From the NCBI GenBank assembly GCA_003225555.1, contig QIAM01000006.1, positions 186,001 through 250,000 on the forward strand: DNA of 64,000 bases, read 5' to 3'. Every line of letters begins with the position of its first letter. Within the stretch, counting starts at the first letter, position 1. This stretch comes from Acidobacteriota bacterium. Lineage in GTDB: Bacteria; Acidobacteriota; Terriglobia; Terriglobales; Acidobacteriaceae. A program made the translations under genes and the position numbers. The notes under the pieces were generated by a model. That model had not been told where the DNA came from, did not search any database, and saw nothing but the letters and a program-made list of their open reading frames with translations. Positions 35,844-44,370 of the stretch are shown here, piece by piece.

Positions 35844-35862
35844 AACGGTTTTAATAAAACGG
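35844..35862. promoter_or_regulatory. Near-palindrome upstream of GH9 gene, possible operator
   Basis: AACGGTTTTAATAAAACGG at 35844-35862 is a near-perfect palindrome just 19 bases before the GH9 start codon on the minus strand. It is the size and symmetry of a sugar-responsive repressor site. No regulator gene lies next to it. Confidence 0.4.
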
Positions 35863-35996
35863 ATGAATGGTGATACTTCCCCCGTAACCCTGTCAATAGG
35901 GGAATCCCCCGATTCGGCGCCTTTTAGACGGCAGCGATGTGCATAACCCAGGCGGTCGTCTCGCGCACGACTCCTGGTAGACTCTTTGGCAGTTGT

Positions 35997-36167
35997 TTAT
36001 TTGATAGACGGTTTAGCAGGCGTATTGGCTTGCCTCTGCAGCCGATGTTCTTTCTCATCCAGCAGGCTGTTGAGTTCAGCAATGAGAGCGTGGAATTTTT
36101 CCGGGTCTGGCTCGGCGGCGATTTGCGCCGCCAGTTGCATCAATCGTTCTCGTTTCTCGCCTTGCAC
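35997..36167 (-). CDS. Small helical protein (56 residues)
   Basis: The frame encodes a short helical protein with the pattern RERLMQLAAQIAAEPDPEKFHALIAELNSLLDEKEHRL, common among tiny uncharacterised proteins in Acidobacteriota. The GTG at 36167 has GAGGGG about eight bases upstream; an ATG at 36140 would give a 47-residue version. The helix with its D/E P D P E K turn is amphipathic and may be a dimer. The function is unknown. Confidence 0.6.
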   Translation of the reverse strand: MQGEKRERLMQLAAQIAAEPDPEKFHALIAELNSLLDEKEHRLQRQANTPAKPSIK

Positions 36168-36303
36168 CAGATCATTCCCCTCGCCGACCGAAGGCAGTCG
36201 CGGCCAATGAACACCTTGGATATATCAGAAACGATAAAAAGGGTTCAAGCAGAGACTGACTCGGCAGCCGGCGCGTCCAGCGGAATCCGCGGCATCTAGA
36301 AAT

Positions 36304-36615
36304 CTATTTGTCGGTGGCTTTTCGGTCTGGCTGTTTCCAGACGTAGAAGTTCTTTTCGTCGGCCAGCGTTTCGATGAGCAGCCCTTTGGAACCCGCGGCA
36401 CGATGAATCGCTGAGCGCAGGTTCGCCAGTTCCACGCCCAGATCGCCGAGGGGAATTTCCAGCGCGGAGCCCGGCTGCGCCGTCTCCAGTTCCGCAAGAA
36501 TCCCTGCAATCAGCTCATGGTGCTTGCCCCGCCTGCCCCGATCAAGGCTGGAGACCTCGACCCGACGATATTTCAAATTCGATGCTGAGTCTCTGGGCTT
36601 AGGACCCGTTGCCAT
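36304..36615 (-). CDS. Conserved hypothetical protein (103 residues)
   Basis: I do not recognise this protein by name. It begins with a basic segment (MATGPKPRDSASNLKYRRVEVSSLDRGRRGKHHELI), followed by helices and the C-terminal RSAIHRAAGSKGLLIETLADEKNFYVWKQ. The shape, a basic head with an alpha-beta tail ending in FYVWK, suggests a small nucleic-acid-binding or regulatory protein. GAGGGA lies upstream of the ATG 36615. AT-rich sequence at about 36675-36710 upstream could contain the promoter. Confidence 0.6.
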   Translation of the reverse strand: MATGPKPRDSASNLKYRRVEVSSLDRGRRGKHHELIAGILAELETAQPGSALEIPLGDLGVELANLRSAIHRAAGSKGLLIETLADEKNFYVWKQPDRKATDK

Positions 36616-36819
36616 TGGCCGTTCCCTCACTGACGCAACGCCACAATACCATAAGTTCGCTTTCAAAACAACTGCAATTGTACGATATTTATACGTTACA
36701 TATATATAAGAACAGAGGGGCTTTCTGCGAGGGGCTGCGTCGTTTCCACAGTTGTCTACAGAAACCCAATATTTCCAACCTATTTCCACCCTTTTTTAGG
36801 AGGGAGGGTAAGCTCCAGT

Positions 36820-37135
36820 GTGAAGAAGAATGAAGAGGAAAGAAGATGGACGAGAGATTGGTGTTCTCAAATGACGAAAGAGGTATGGCAGGCGCTGCAG
36901 AAGGCTGTGATGCTCGAAACGAATCCGCTGGAACTCAGCAAAGAAGATTGACCTTGACAATACAGCCATCCATGAACGGATTGACGAGTTGGCGAACAAC
37001 CAGGACATCAATTCGACCGAAGAGCGGCAACAGATTATGGACGCCCTGAGTGATTTCCAGAGCCTTCAACGGCGGAACAGCGAGACACCTGTTGCCACGG
37101 CGAGCAGCCATGAAATGCACGAGGGAGCAGTATGA
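36820..37135 (+). pseudogene. Small hypothetical gene with a +1 frameshift at an in-frame UGA
   Basis: From GTG 36820, with AGGAGGGAGGG upstream, one frame reads MKKNEEERRWTRDWCSQM, then VWQALQKAVMLETNPLELSKED and meets TGA at 36949-36951. The +1 frame continues without a start codon: KKIDLDNTAIHERIDELANN and onward to TGA 37133. The two halves join into one sensible protein of about 104 residues. The shift can be a one-base insertion or a real recoding event. The stop context TGA-C is the one used in prfB, but there is no matching SD-like stimulator. It overlaps the next start by ATGA. Confidence 0.5.
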
Positions 37136-37314
37136 ACCGCATGTGCCGCAAGCTGAGAGCATCGTCATGGCGGCGGCCGCGGTTCGCGGCTTTCGCGCTT
37201 CGCCATGCCCGAATTGTGACTGATCCGAAAAAGTTGGCCCGGCTAAACGCCGAAGTTGCGGACCGAAGACGAAGAGAAGAAGCCGAGCAACCAGTGCATT
37301 CGATGGATGCTTAG
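37132..37314 (+). CDS. Small basic hypothetical protein (60 residues)
   Basis: This short frame starts at ATG 37132, overlapping the previous stop as ATGA, which suggests translational coupling. The product is very basic at the start (MNRMCRKLRASSWRRPRF) and ends in a charged helix (KKLARLNAEVADRRRREEAEQ). I recognise no family. Its last bases overlap the convergent PilT-like gene by 4. It could be spurious. Confidence 0.4.
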   Translation: MNRMCRKLRASSWRRPRFAAFALRHARIVTDPKKLARLNAEVADRRRREEAEQPVHSMDA

Positions 37315-38423
37315 AATCCCTTCGCCTTCAGTTGCGTGTCCAGATCTTCCGGATGAATCGATCGCACCATGGCCTCCTCACGAGTCAATTCTCTCTGAGC
37401 GACCAGTTGCGCCAGCGATTCCTCCAGCGTGAACGATCCCACCTTGCGCGTGATGGTGATCTCCTGATGCAGATGTTGCAGCGCGTTCTTGCGGATATGC
37501 TGCCGCGCCCCGTAGCCGACCATCAACAACTCTGCCGCGGGAATGCGTCCTCCGGACCGGCGCGGCAGCAGGCTCTGCGTCAGCATCGCAGACAATGCCA
37601 TGGCCATCTCCGCCCGGATGGAGTGTTGCCGCTCTTGGGGAAAAGAATCCGCGATTCGTGAAACCGTCGACGCTGCATCGGTGGTATGCAACGTGGTGAA
37701 GACCAGGTGTCCCGTTTCCGCGGCCGACAGCGCTATGCGCGCCGTTTCAGGATCCCTCATCTCTCCCACGACGATTACGTCAGGCGCCTGCCGCAGTGCC
37801 GCTCGCAGAGCGGCAGGGAAGTCGGGGGCATCCGCGCCAATCTCCACCTGCTCGATGACGCTGCGCACATGAGTGTGCTCGTACTCGATCGGATCCTCGA
37901 TGGTAACAATGTGCCGAGAATCCCGCTGATTCATTTCGTTGACCAGAGCCGCCAATGTCGTAGTCTTTCCCGAGCCCGTCGCGCCTCCAATGATGACCAG
38001 GCCGCGCTTCAACTGCGCCAGGGCCCCCACGCCGGGCGGCAGGTTGAGCTCTGCAAGTGAGGGCACCTTCGACGGGAGCGCCCGAATCGCAGCTGCCGCG
38101 CGCCCGCGCTCATGATGCAGGTTGATGCGAAAACGCCCCAGCCCCGGCACCCGGTAAGACGCGTCCGCGATGTGGTCTTGCCTGTAATTCTCGGCCGCGT
38201 GCGGGGCCAGGGCCGGAAGGACGGCAGCTTCGATCTCTGGCCCGGTGAGCGGGGTGGACTCAATCTTGCACGTCTCTCCTTCCACGCGGATCGACGCTGG
38301 CGCGTCCGCGATAAGCAGCAGATCGCTACCCTTCTCGGCGACCAGTTGCTCCAGCCAGCGATTCAGCCTCAGCGCAGCTTCCGATTGCGTGGTTTCAGTC
38401 TCAAGTCCTCGATTGGGCACCAT
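37311..38423 (-). CDS. PilT-like type IV pilus retraction ATPase
   Basis: This 370-residue secretion ATPase has Walker A GGATGSGKTTTLAAL near residue 147, the Asp box EDPIEYEH, Walker B DVIVVGEMRD, and the His box HLVFTTLHTTDAAST, the classic order of PilT/PilU. The N-terminal PAS-like part (AEKGSDLLLIADAPASIRV) matches too. The PilT C-terminal AIRNLIRE signature is not seen; it has AQLVAQRELTREEAM instead. It retracts pili for twitching motility. No other pil genes are adjacent, so it may serve pili encoded elsewhere, or be a PilU-like paralogue. Confidence 0.88.
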   Translation of the reverse strand: MVPNRGLETETTQSEAALRLNRWLEQLVAEKGSDLLLIADAPASIRVEGETCKIESTPLTGPEIEAAVLPALAPHAAENYRQDHIADASYRVPGLGRFRINLHHERGRAAAAIRALPSKVPSLAELNLPPGVGALAQLKRGLVIIGGATGSGKTTTLAALVNEMNQRDSRHIVTIEDPIEYEHTHVRSVIEQVEIGADAPDFPAALRAALRQAPDVIVVGEMRDPETARIALSAAETGHLVFTTLHTTDAASTVSRIADSFPQERQHSIRAEMAMALSAMLTQSLLPRRSGGRIPAAELLMVGYGARQHIRKNALQHLHQEITITRKVGSFTLEESLAQLVAQRELTREEAMVRSIHPEDLDTQLKAKGF

Positions 38424-38643
38424 AGTCCTTAATTCTAGAAGTTACCAAGCCATTCATAAACAGCTTTAGGAAGAAGTATGGGACTGCCTGAAAATATCCC
38501 GCTGCGGGGATCGGAGACGAGATTCCGTTTTAGGACATCAATTTTGAAGCGGGACGAGTCCGAATGCGTATTGACAAGGGTGCAGTTTGGGGCCAAACTC
38601 CGCTATAGACGTTGATCTTCAGTTTTGCTGCGCCTCTTCTGCC

Positions 38644-40017
38644 ATGGTGTATTACTCGACGTCGGGGCCTGATCCTTTGCCGCCTGCTTTTCCCGAGGGT
38701 GGCGGAGTCTTCGTCCAACCTGCCGATGGAACGGGTCCTTCCCAAGCCCAACCTCTACCGGAAACTGATCTCGCGGACCTGACGGCGAGATTTGCGGCAT
38801 CGGGTGGTCCGGGGCTTTCGCCGGAGCTGTCGACGGAGCTGGCGCTCGAAATTGTGCTGCATGAAATCGTGGAACAGACCTGCCTCGCGACTGGGGCGAC
38901 CGGGGCGGCGATTGTGCTGGAGCGAGACGGGGAAATGGTTTGCCGGGCCAGCGCCGGGCCCACTGCTCCTGAGTTGGGAGCACGGCTGGATGGAGGAGCG
39001 GGGCTGTCGGGAGAGTGCATTCGAACGCGGGAAGTGCAGCGCTGCGAGGACGCTTCGGTTGATTCGCGGGCGGACGGAGAGGCATCGCGACGCCTGGGAG
39101 TGCGGTCGGTGATGGTGCTGCCGCTGGTACATGAAGAGAAGGTCGTGGGAATCTTCGAGGCATTTTCTTCGCGAGCCTCGGCTTTCGGGGAGCGCGACGA
39201 GCAGACACTGGAGGCGCTGGCGGGGCGTGTCCTGAAGAATTTGGAGAGGGCAGCGCAGCCTGTTGGGAGAACGGATGCTGTGTCGGATTGGCAATTGGCT
39301 GAACTGATTACGCCATCTGGGTCTCGCCGCGCACTGGATATTGTGACTTGGGCCTTAGGGGTGATCGTTCTGGTTTCTGCGGTGTGGCTCGGTACACGGG
39401 CTGTTCAGCGTGTTACGCTGCGGAGAGCGGAGGTGCAGTCGGCTCCGGCGAAAGCTGAAGCGTCAGGCGTGCAGGTCGGCGAGTCTGTAAGTGGAAGAGT
39501 TGAGGGAGTTCGTTCGGAGCAAAGTTCCCCTGCTGCTGCGAGGCCGGCTTCGCCGAAGGCGCCGCCGGGCGCGGGTCGCGGAAGTAGCGCGTCGGTACCC
39601 GAAGGCGGGTTGCTTGTCTATGAAAACGGCAGAGAGGTGTTTCGCATGGCTCCCACGCCGGGGCAGGCCTTGAATCGGGGGGAAGGGAGCGGAGTCGAGC
39701 GAGCGTCGACGGTCGAGAGTGAGGGAATCGTAAAGTTGGCTCCGGATGCTGCCGAAGATAGCTTAGTACATCGCGTGGAACCAGAATATCCCGAGCAGGC
39801 ACGGCAGCAGCAAATCCAGGGAGCGGTCGTGCTTGAGACGCGCATCAATCCAGACGGTATTGTCGGAGACCTCAAGGTCGTGAGCGGTCATCCCCTGCTT
39901 GCCGATGCCGCCATGGCTGCGGTGAAGCAGTGGCGATTCAGGCCGCACTCCGTGAATGGCCGACAGGTCGAGATGCAGACCCGCGTTACGATAAAGTTCA
40001 CGCTAGCGGCGGACTAG
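38644..40017 (+). CDS. GAF-domain and TonB C-terminal domain fusion
   Basis: This 457-residue protein has an unusual order. Residues about 70-215 form a GAF sensor domain (LHEIVEQTCLATGATGAAIVLERDGEMVCRASAG, later LPLVHEEKVVGIFEAFS). One membrane helix follows near 245 (DIVTWALGVIVLVSAVWLG), then a Pro/Ala/Ser-rich periplasmic linker. The TonB C-terminal domain ends the protein (LVHRVEPEYPEQARQQQIQGAVVLETRINPDG, later VKQWRFRPHSVNG). TonB domains contact outer-membrane transporters, so a cytoplasmic signal may control periplasmic output. ExbB and ExbD are not adjacent. ATG 38644 is chosen over 38587, which adds 19 odd residues. Confidence 0.8.
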   Translation: MVYYSTSGPDPLPPAFPEGGGVFVQPADGTGPSQAQPLPETDLADLTARFAASGGPGLSPELSTELALEIVLHEIVEQTCLATGATGAAIVLERDGEMVCRASAGPTAPELGARLDGGAGLSGECIRTREVQRCEDASVDSRADGEASRRLGVRSVMVLPLVHEEKVVGIFEAFSSRASAFGERDEQTLEALAGRVLKNLERAAQPVGRTDAVSDWQLAELITPSGSRRALDIVTWALGVIVLVSAVWLGTRAVQRVTLRRAEVQSAPAKAEASGVQVGESVSGRVEGVRSEQSSPAAARPASPKAPPGAGRGSSASVPEGGLLVYENGREVFRMAPTPGQALNRGEGSGVERASTVESEGIVKLAPDAAEDSLVHRVEPEYPEQARQQQIQGAVVLETRINPDGIVGDLKVVSGHPLLADAAMAAVKQWRFRPHSVNGRQVEMQTRVTIKFTLAAD

Positions 40018-40063
40018 GGCTAACCTGCGGTCTATAAGTTCTCTTACCTGCCAGTCACCCCTG

Positions 40064-41674
40064 TCACAACGAACCCAGGAAAGCTAACAGGTTTGCCTGA
40101 TCGGTTGGGCTGAGAGATTCGTAATTCAATAAAACAGTACCGGCTTCACCGCCATGCCTGCGGATCGCCACGTCGATCGTCTTCAAACTATTGTCGTGCA
40201 TCAAGCCGCCCGCTTTGGTGAGCATGTTGGACAGACCCCACAAAGGTGCGGTCCTCCACATAGTCAACGAGGCCTGCCCTACGTTGTCGGGCTGGAACGG
40301 AATCCCGCCACCGTCTGCGGGGCCCATATCGTGAAGCAGAAAGTCGGAGTAAGGGTTGAACGTAACATTGCTGAGAGATGGGATTACTCCGGTTTGTCCG
40401 CCGTTCGTGGTCCTCAGCGTCACATTTGCCTGTGTCGTAAAACTCTCGATATGGCAAACATTGCACCCGATAGTTTCAAACACGGTGTGGCCGGCCGTAG
40501 TCTGGTCCGTCGGTGGCTGGGGTGGAATGGGAGCTAACAGAGCCGTGAATTGGGTGATCTTGATCATGTTCGCCTGATTCACGTCCTGGGGGCTGTTGGC
40601 GTCCGGTTGACAGTTCGGCGGATACGGCCTGCCCTGAGGCAAGTGTTCATTGGGATGGAATGCGCTAGCCACGCCGAATGGTCCCGCGGCTGTGGTAATT
40701 CCCAACTCATTGAATTCGGCGTCGGCATTGAATTGGAACAGGGAAACTATATTCAGTTTCTGTCCGAATTTTCCGGGACGAATAACCCCGTTTTCGTCCG
40801 GCACCATGTTGGCTGTACCCGTAATTCCGAAGGGCTTTTGCACGGCGACATTGGCAAGGATTGAGGAGTCGGGGATATTGTCCACCAAACCCAGGCCAAA
40901 CAATTGAGGCGATCGAACCAGATTATTCACTGTCGCATCGGCCGGCACGACTTCGTGAGGCAAGTTCGTCGCGTTTCCTCCACCTGACGGTGCCAGGCCT
41001 GAAGTTGTCGCAGCGTAGGTGAAACTCGTTGACGATGGCACGCTAAGAATAGAAAACGTACCGTTATAGCCGGAAACTGGCACGCCGGATATCTGCGCAG
41101 TTTGCCCGGGTGCAAATGCATGTGTGCTGGTTGTGGTGATGGTCACCGTGGTGCCGGACTGGTTTGCGCCGACAGGTGAGGCTGCAATATTCATGGTATT
41201 GCATCCGGGAAGAGTGCCGAAAACCGAATTGGCAGTTCCGTGATTGACTGGTCCGCCTTCATTCTCTGGAAACGTACCGTTGCCATCGAGGTAGTTGAAC
41301 GTGCCATCAGGATTCCCCTTTCCATAACGCCTGCCCGTTTGAGAGCTGGTGTCTCCCGCGGTCCCGGTGAGCACGTTAACTCCGGCACCGTGGCAGGTGA
41401 AACACCCGGTTCGAGTCAACACTGGTCCCAGGCCGCGAATGGGATCCCACTTGATCGTGAAAGTGCCATAGCCACCATTGAAAAGACCGGTGATCGTTGA
41501 ATTGAGTCCGGCGAGAGGACCACCAAATTGTCCGACAGTAGGAGGCGGCGGTGGTGGTGGCGGGCACTTAGGGCAAACCGCATCCACTTGTCGGACAAAA
41601 CGAGATGGAGTCAGCAGGATTGTTAGCACTACCAACGTGAACGTGGCCAGTAGGCGAAGCTTGCGCACCTTCAT
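40064..41674 (-). CDS. Secreted di-heme oxidoreductase-like protein (DUF1111 type) with Ig-like insertion
   Basis: This 536-residue protein has an N-terminal signal segment (LLATFTLVVLTILLTPSRF), a proline run PKCPPPPPPPP, and two heme c motifs: CFTCHG near residue 92 and CNVCHIE near residue 408. It resembles the di-heme peroxidase-like thiol-oxidoreductase family in layout. Between the hemes, residues about 170-215 form a beta-rich module (GTTVTITTTSTHAFAPGQTAQISG, later GYNGTFSILSVPSSTSFTYAA) that looks like a bacterial surface or phage-tail Ig-like domain. It is exported and probably periplasmic or on the surface. The substrate is unknown. Confidence 0.75.
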   Translation of the reverse strand: MKVRKLRLLATFTLVVLTILLTPSRFVRQVDAVCPKCPPPPPPPPTVGQFGGPLAGLNSTITGLFNGGYGTFTIKWDPIRGLGPVLTRTGCFTCHGAGVNVLTGTAGDTSSQTGRRYGKGNPDGTFNYLDGNGTFPENEGGPVNHGTANSVFGTLPGCNTMNIAASPVGANQSGTTVTITTTSTHAFAPGQTAQISGVPVSGYNGTFSILSVPSSTSFTYAATTSGLAPSGGGNATNLPHEVVPADATVNNLVRSPQLFGLGLVDNIPDSSILANVAVQKPFGITGTANMVPDENGVIRPGKFGQKLNIVSLFQFNADAEFNELGITTAAGPFGVASAFHPNEHLPQGRPYPPNCQPDANSPQDVNQANMIKITQFTALLAPIPPQPPTDQTTAGHTVFETIGCNVCHIESFTTQANVTLRTTNGGQTGVIPSLSNVTFNPYSDFLLHDMGPADGGGIPFQPDNVGQASLTMWRTAPLWGLSNMLTKAGGLMHDNSLKTIDVAIRRHGGEAGTVLLNYESLSPTDQANLLAFLGSL

Positions 41675-42480
41675 AGAGGCTCCTTAAATTTTTATCAAGA
41701 ACCGGTCCCCATAGCCCAAACAAGAAAATGATCGGATGCGAATTTCTAACCAAAAGGTCCACATCCTAAATTTGTTGTAAACACAAAGTGAGGGTTGAAG
41801 TTCTTGACCATGGATCAAATAAGCGCAAGGGCTCTTAGCGGGGGGAGTTAAACTGCGGCGTGGCAAAGGCAGAGCAACGAGCGAGTACCTACTGGAGCCA
41901 CACTTCGTTAAATGCGCTATTCGAACCCGCATGACCACACAATGCAAAATAGGGCCCGACCTGCGTAAGCGCGAATTGTGCTCGCAGTGATTGTCTCTGT
42001 CAAGATGAAGATTATTGCGGACACCACCTTAGTGCTATAAGAACACGGCGTTAGGAAGGAATTCGCCCCTCGCAGAGTCGGGAATGCGAATCTTGATAGT
42101 AACGACCTCCATGGGTAACCTCGGGTAACAGTCGCTGGAAGTTTGACAATCGGTGAAGTTGGGGCCTTTCTTCTCCAGAGCATAGATTTTTTCGTACCAC
42201 TAACGTGCCATCTAATGAAGTCTTTTGTCACTAGAGGCTTTTTTCCTCTTGCAGGAAGTTGCAGGCCTCGATAGACTGCGTTCACTTGATGTTTCGTTGT
42301 TCCCCCACCAGGGTTCGGTGGATCCGACTTAGCTGCACTCCCCCTTTTAATCGGACGTAAAGAAGCACCAATTGTCGTCGTCGTTCCTGACAAAGGAACC
42401 AACGCCATATCTGCGCGCACTTTCGTAAATGCCGCGGATGTGACTGAAAGGGCGGAGCTATGAATGGAGGTACGCGGGTG
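41675..42480. other. Long gap before the exopolysaccharide/NRPS locus
   Basis: About 800 bases separate the divergent di-heme gene from the antiterminator. A minus-strand open frame here overlaps the start of the next gene and has no recognisable motif. TTGACA at 42143-42148 lacks a good -10. The length and place fit a promoter and transcript leader for the long operon that follows, where an UpxY-type factor would act. I could not identify a conserved RNA structure. Confidence 0.4.
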
Positions 42481-43032
42481 ATGGAAGCTGATATCGCTGG
42501 GACGGCCGCTTGTGCGGGGGTGCTCAATCAGGCGCGCTGGTACGCGGTCCGCACCCGGTCTCGCCACGAGAAGTTAGTCGCGCGGCAGCTGGAGAACCAG
42601 GGAATCGAGTCGTTTCTTCCCGTCGTCACGAAGGTGCATAACTGGAGCGACCGTCGCAAGCAGGTGGAAGAACCCTTATTTTCCGGTTACACCTTCCTGC
42701 GCATGATTCATTCATCCGACGAGCGGGTTCGTGTTCTTCGCACGCAAGGCGTCGTCGGATTCGTCGGAGTCCAAGGTAGTGGGATTCCTATCCCCGATCA
42801 CCAGATCGAGGACGTTAAAACTCTCCTAAATAGCAAGATGGCCTACCAGGAACGTCCATTCCTCCACATCGGACAGCGAGTGCGGGTCCGCGGTGGAGCA
42901 CTCGATGGGATGGAAGGAATCCTGGTCGCAGAGAACGGCGATCGCAGCCTGGTCATCTCTGTGGAGCCAATTCAGCGATCGTTATGCGTGCGGGTTGCCG
43001 GTTACGACGTGGAAGCAGTCTCCCGTTCCTAA
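42481..43032 (+). CDS. NusG-like antiterminator (UpxY/RfaH/LoaP type)
   Basis: This 183-residue NusG paralogue has the NGN domain (ARWYAVRTRSRHEKLVARQLENQGIESFLP, then EEPLFSGYTFLRM) and a KOW domain (GQRVRVRGGALDGMEGILV). Specialised NusG proteins join RNA polymerase at one operon and suppress pausing and termination over long surface-polysaccharide or antibiotic gene sets. It is the first gene of the locus, which fits that role. GGAGG at 42466-42470 favours GTG 42478 or ATG 42481; ATG 42460 is a further in-frame option but has poor spacing. Confidence 0.88.
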   Translation: MEADIAGTAACAGVLNQARWYAVRTRSRHEKLVARQLENQGIESFLPVVTKVHNWSDRRKQVEEPLFSGYTFLRMIHSSDERVRVLRTQGVVGFVGVQGSGIPIPDHQIEDVKTLLNSKMAYQERPFLHIGQRVRVRGGALDGMEGILVAENGDRSLVISVEPIQRSLCVRVAGYDVEAVSRS

Positions 43033-43086
43033 TCCCACCTCGATAAGAAAAAACCACCTTAGACGTTGTTACGAGGCTCAAATCTT

Positions 43087-43401
43087 ATGAATACAGTAGA
43101 AAAAGTAAAAGCTAGCATCAACGGTTCCCAGCGTGCGACCGCAGATCCTTCCCAGGAGAATGGCGTGGCTGGCGATATGTCGCAAGGCGATCCCAACTTC
43201 TCACTCCGCAGCCTTCGGGCCGAAGCGGAAATCTATGCCATCAGCCGTACGCTCGAATATACCGGCTGGAACCGCAGACGGGCAGCCAAGTTGCTGTCGA
43301 TCAGCTATCGCGGAATCCTGTACAAGATCCGCCAGCACAACCTGACTCCCACTTCCGGAAGGCAAGTGGCGCCGTTCGGTCAGACCCTGAAGGTCGAATA
43401 G
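43087..43401 (+). CDS. Fis-type helix-turn-helix protein
   Basis: This 104-residue protein ends in a Fis-like HTH (LRAEAEIYAISRTLEYTGWNRRRAAKLLSISYRGILYKIRQHNL), as found at the C-terminus of NtrC-type regulators, but without AAA+ or receiver domains. The first 45 residues are low complexity. It sits between the antiterminator and wza and probably controls the locus at DNA level. The ATG 43087 is taken; the spacing to the previous gene is 54 bases. Confidence 0.82.
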   Translation: MNTVEKVKASINGSQRATADPSQENGVAGDMSQGDPNFSLRSLRAEAEIYAISRTLEYTGWNRRRAAKLLSISYRGILYKIRQHNLTPTSGRQVAPFGQTLKVE

Positions 43402-43558
43402 TTGGTTTGGAAGTTCCCGTTCGCGCCGCCGATGGGGCCGCGCGAAGAATGGCCTTTCCCGTATCCTCCTCTCCGTCGCACGTTGAAATGCTGCGAAGGC
43501 CATGAATCCGAGACGTACCAGAAGAGGCTTACCGCTACAAGAGGGTGGAGGTTCCGCA

Positions 43559-44287
43559 ATGATCAAGAATCTAATGTTATCGATGCGAGTTCTGTGGGTA
43601 GTTCTAGCCGTGTCCGCGTTTTGTGTGGCACAGGGCGACGCTACTGCGGGTCCGAATAGTTCCGATCACGCTTCTGTCGAGACTGCCAAGACCTCCGGCA
43701 CTACGCCGCAGTTCCAGAAACGGAGTCCGCGTTACCGGATCGAAGCCGGAGACGTGTTCGATCTGTCGTTTGAGCTCAGTCCGGAGTTCAACCAGACCGT
43801 CTCGGTGCAGCCGGACGGCTTCGTAACTCTGCGGGGCGTGGGGGACATCAAAGTTGCCGGCCAGACCGTGCCGGAACTGACTGAGACCCTTCGTCAAGCC
43901 TATGGAAGGATCCTGAATAATCCGCTGATCTCGGTTGTATTGAAGGAATTCGAAAAGCCGTACTTTGTGGCCGATGGTCAGGTCGGAAAGCCCGGAAAAT
44001 ACGAGATGCATGGCAACACGACGCTTACCCAGGCGATTGCGATCGCGGGAGGATTCCAGTCCAGCGCCAAGCATTCGCAGGTTGTCCTGTTCCGCCGCGT
44101 CGATGATCAGTGGACCGAGGCGAAGCTGGTCGATGTGAAGAAGATGCAAAAAGACCGGGATTTGCGGGAAGACCCAGTTCTCCACGCCGGCGACATGCTG
44201 TTCGTCCCAAAAAATACGATGTCCAAGATTGATCGTTTTATTCCGAACCTGAGCCTGGGATCGTACCTGCCATTAACGCTCCCCTAA
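43559..44287 (+). CDS. Polysaccharide export outer-membrane protein (Wza family)
   Basis: This 242-residue protein has a signal peptide (MLSMRVLWVVLAVSAFCVAQ) and the polysaccharide export domain (YRIEAGDVFDLSFELSPEFNQTVSVQPDGFVTLRGVGDI). A SLBB domain follows (YFVADGQVGKPGKYEMHGNTTLTQAIAIAGGF). It would form or assist the outer-membrane channel for exopolysaccharide. GGTGGAGG lies upstream of ATG 43559. There is no lipobox Cys at the predicted cleavage site. It is shorter than E. coli Wza, as is common for the non-enteric group. Confidence 0.9.
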   Translation: MIKNLMLSMRVLWVVLAVSAFCVAQGDATAGPNSSDHASVETAKTSGTTPQFQKRSPRYRIEAGDVFDLSFELSPEFNQTVSVQPDGFVTLRGVGDIKVAGQTVPELTETLRQAYGRILNNPLISVVLKEFEKPYFVADGQVGKPGKYEMHGNTTLTQAIAIAGGFQSSAKHSQVVLFRRVDDQWTEAKLVDVKKMQKDRDLREDPVLHAGDMLFVPKNTMSKIDRFIPNLSLGSYLPLTLP

Positions 44288-44370
44288 TCGCAAGAAACTG
44301 CTGCTCCTGTCCGGATGGACCAAGAGATGATGACCGAAGACATGATGACCCAAGGGATTACGGAGGCAAG

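Noticed and set aside
41917..42567. 216-codon minus-strand frame before the NusG-like gene
   Set aside because: It overlaps the NGN domain start of a clear gene, and its translation shows no family pattern.
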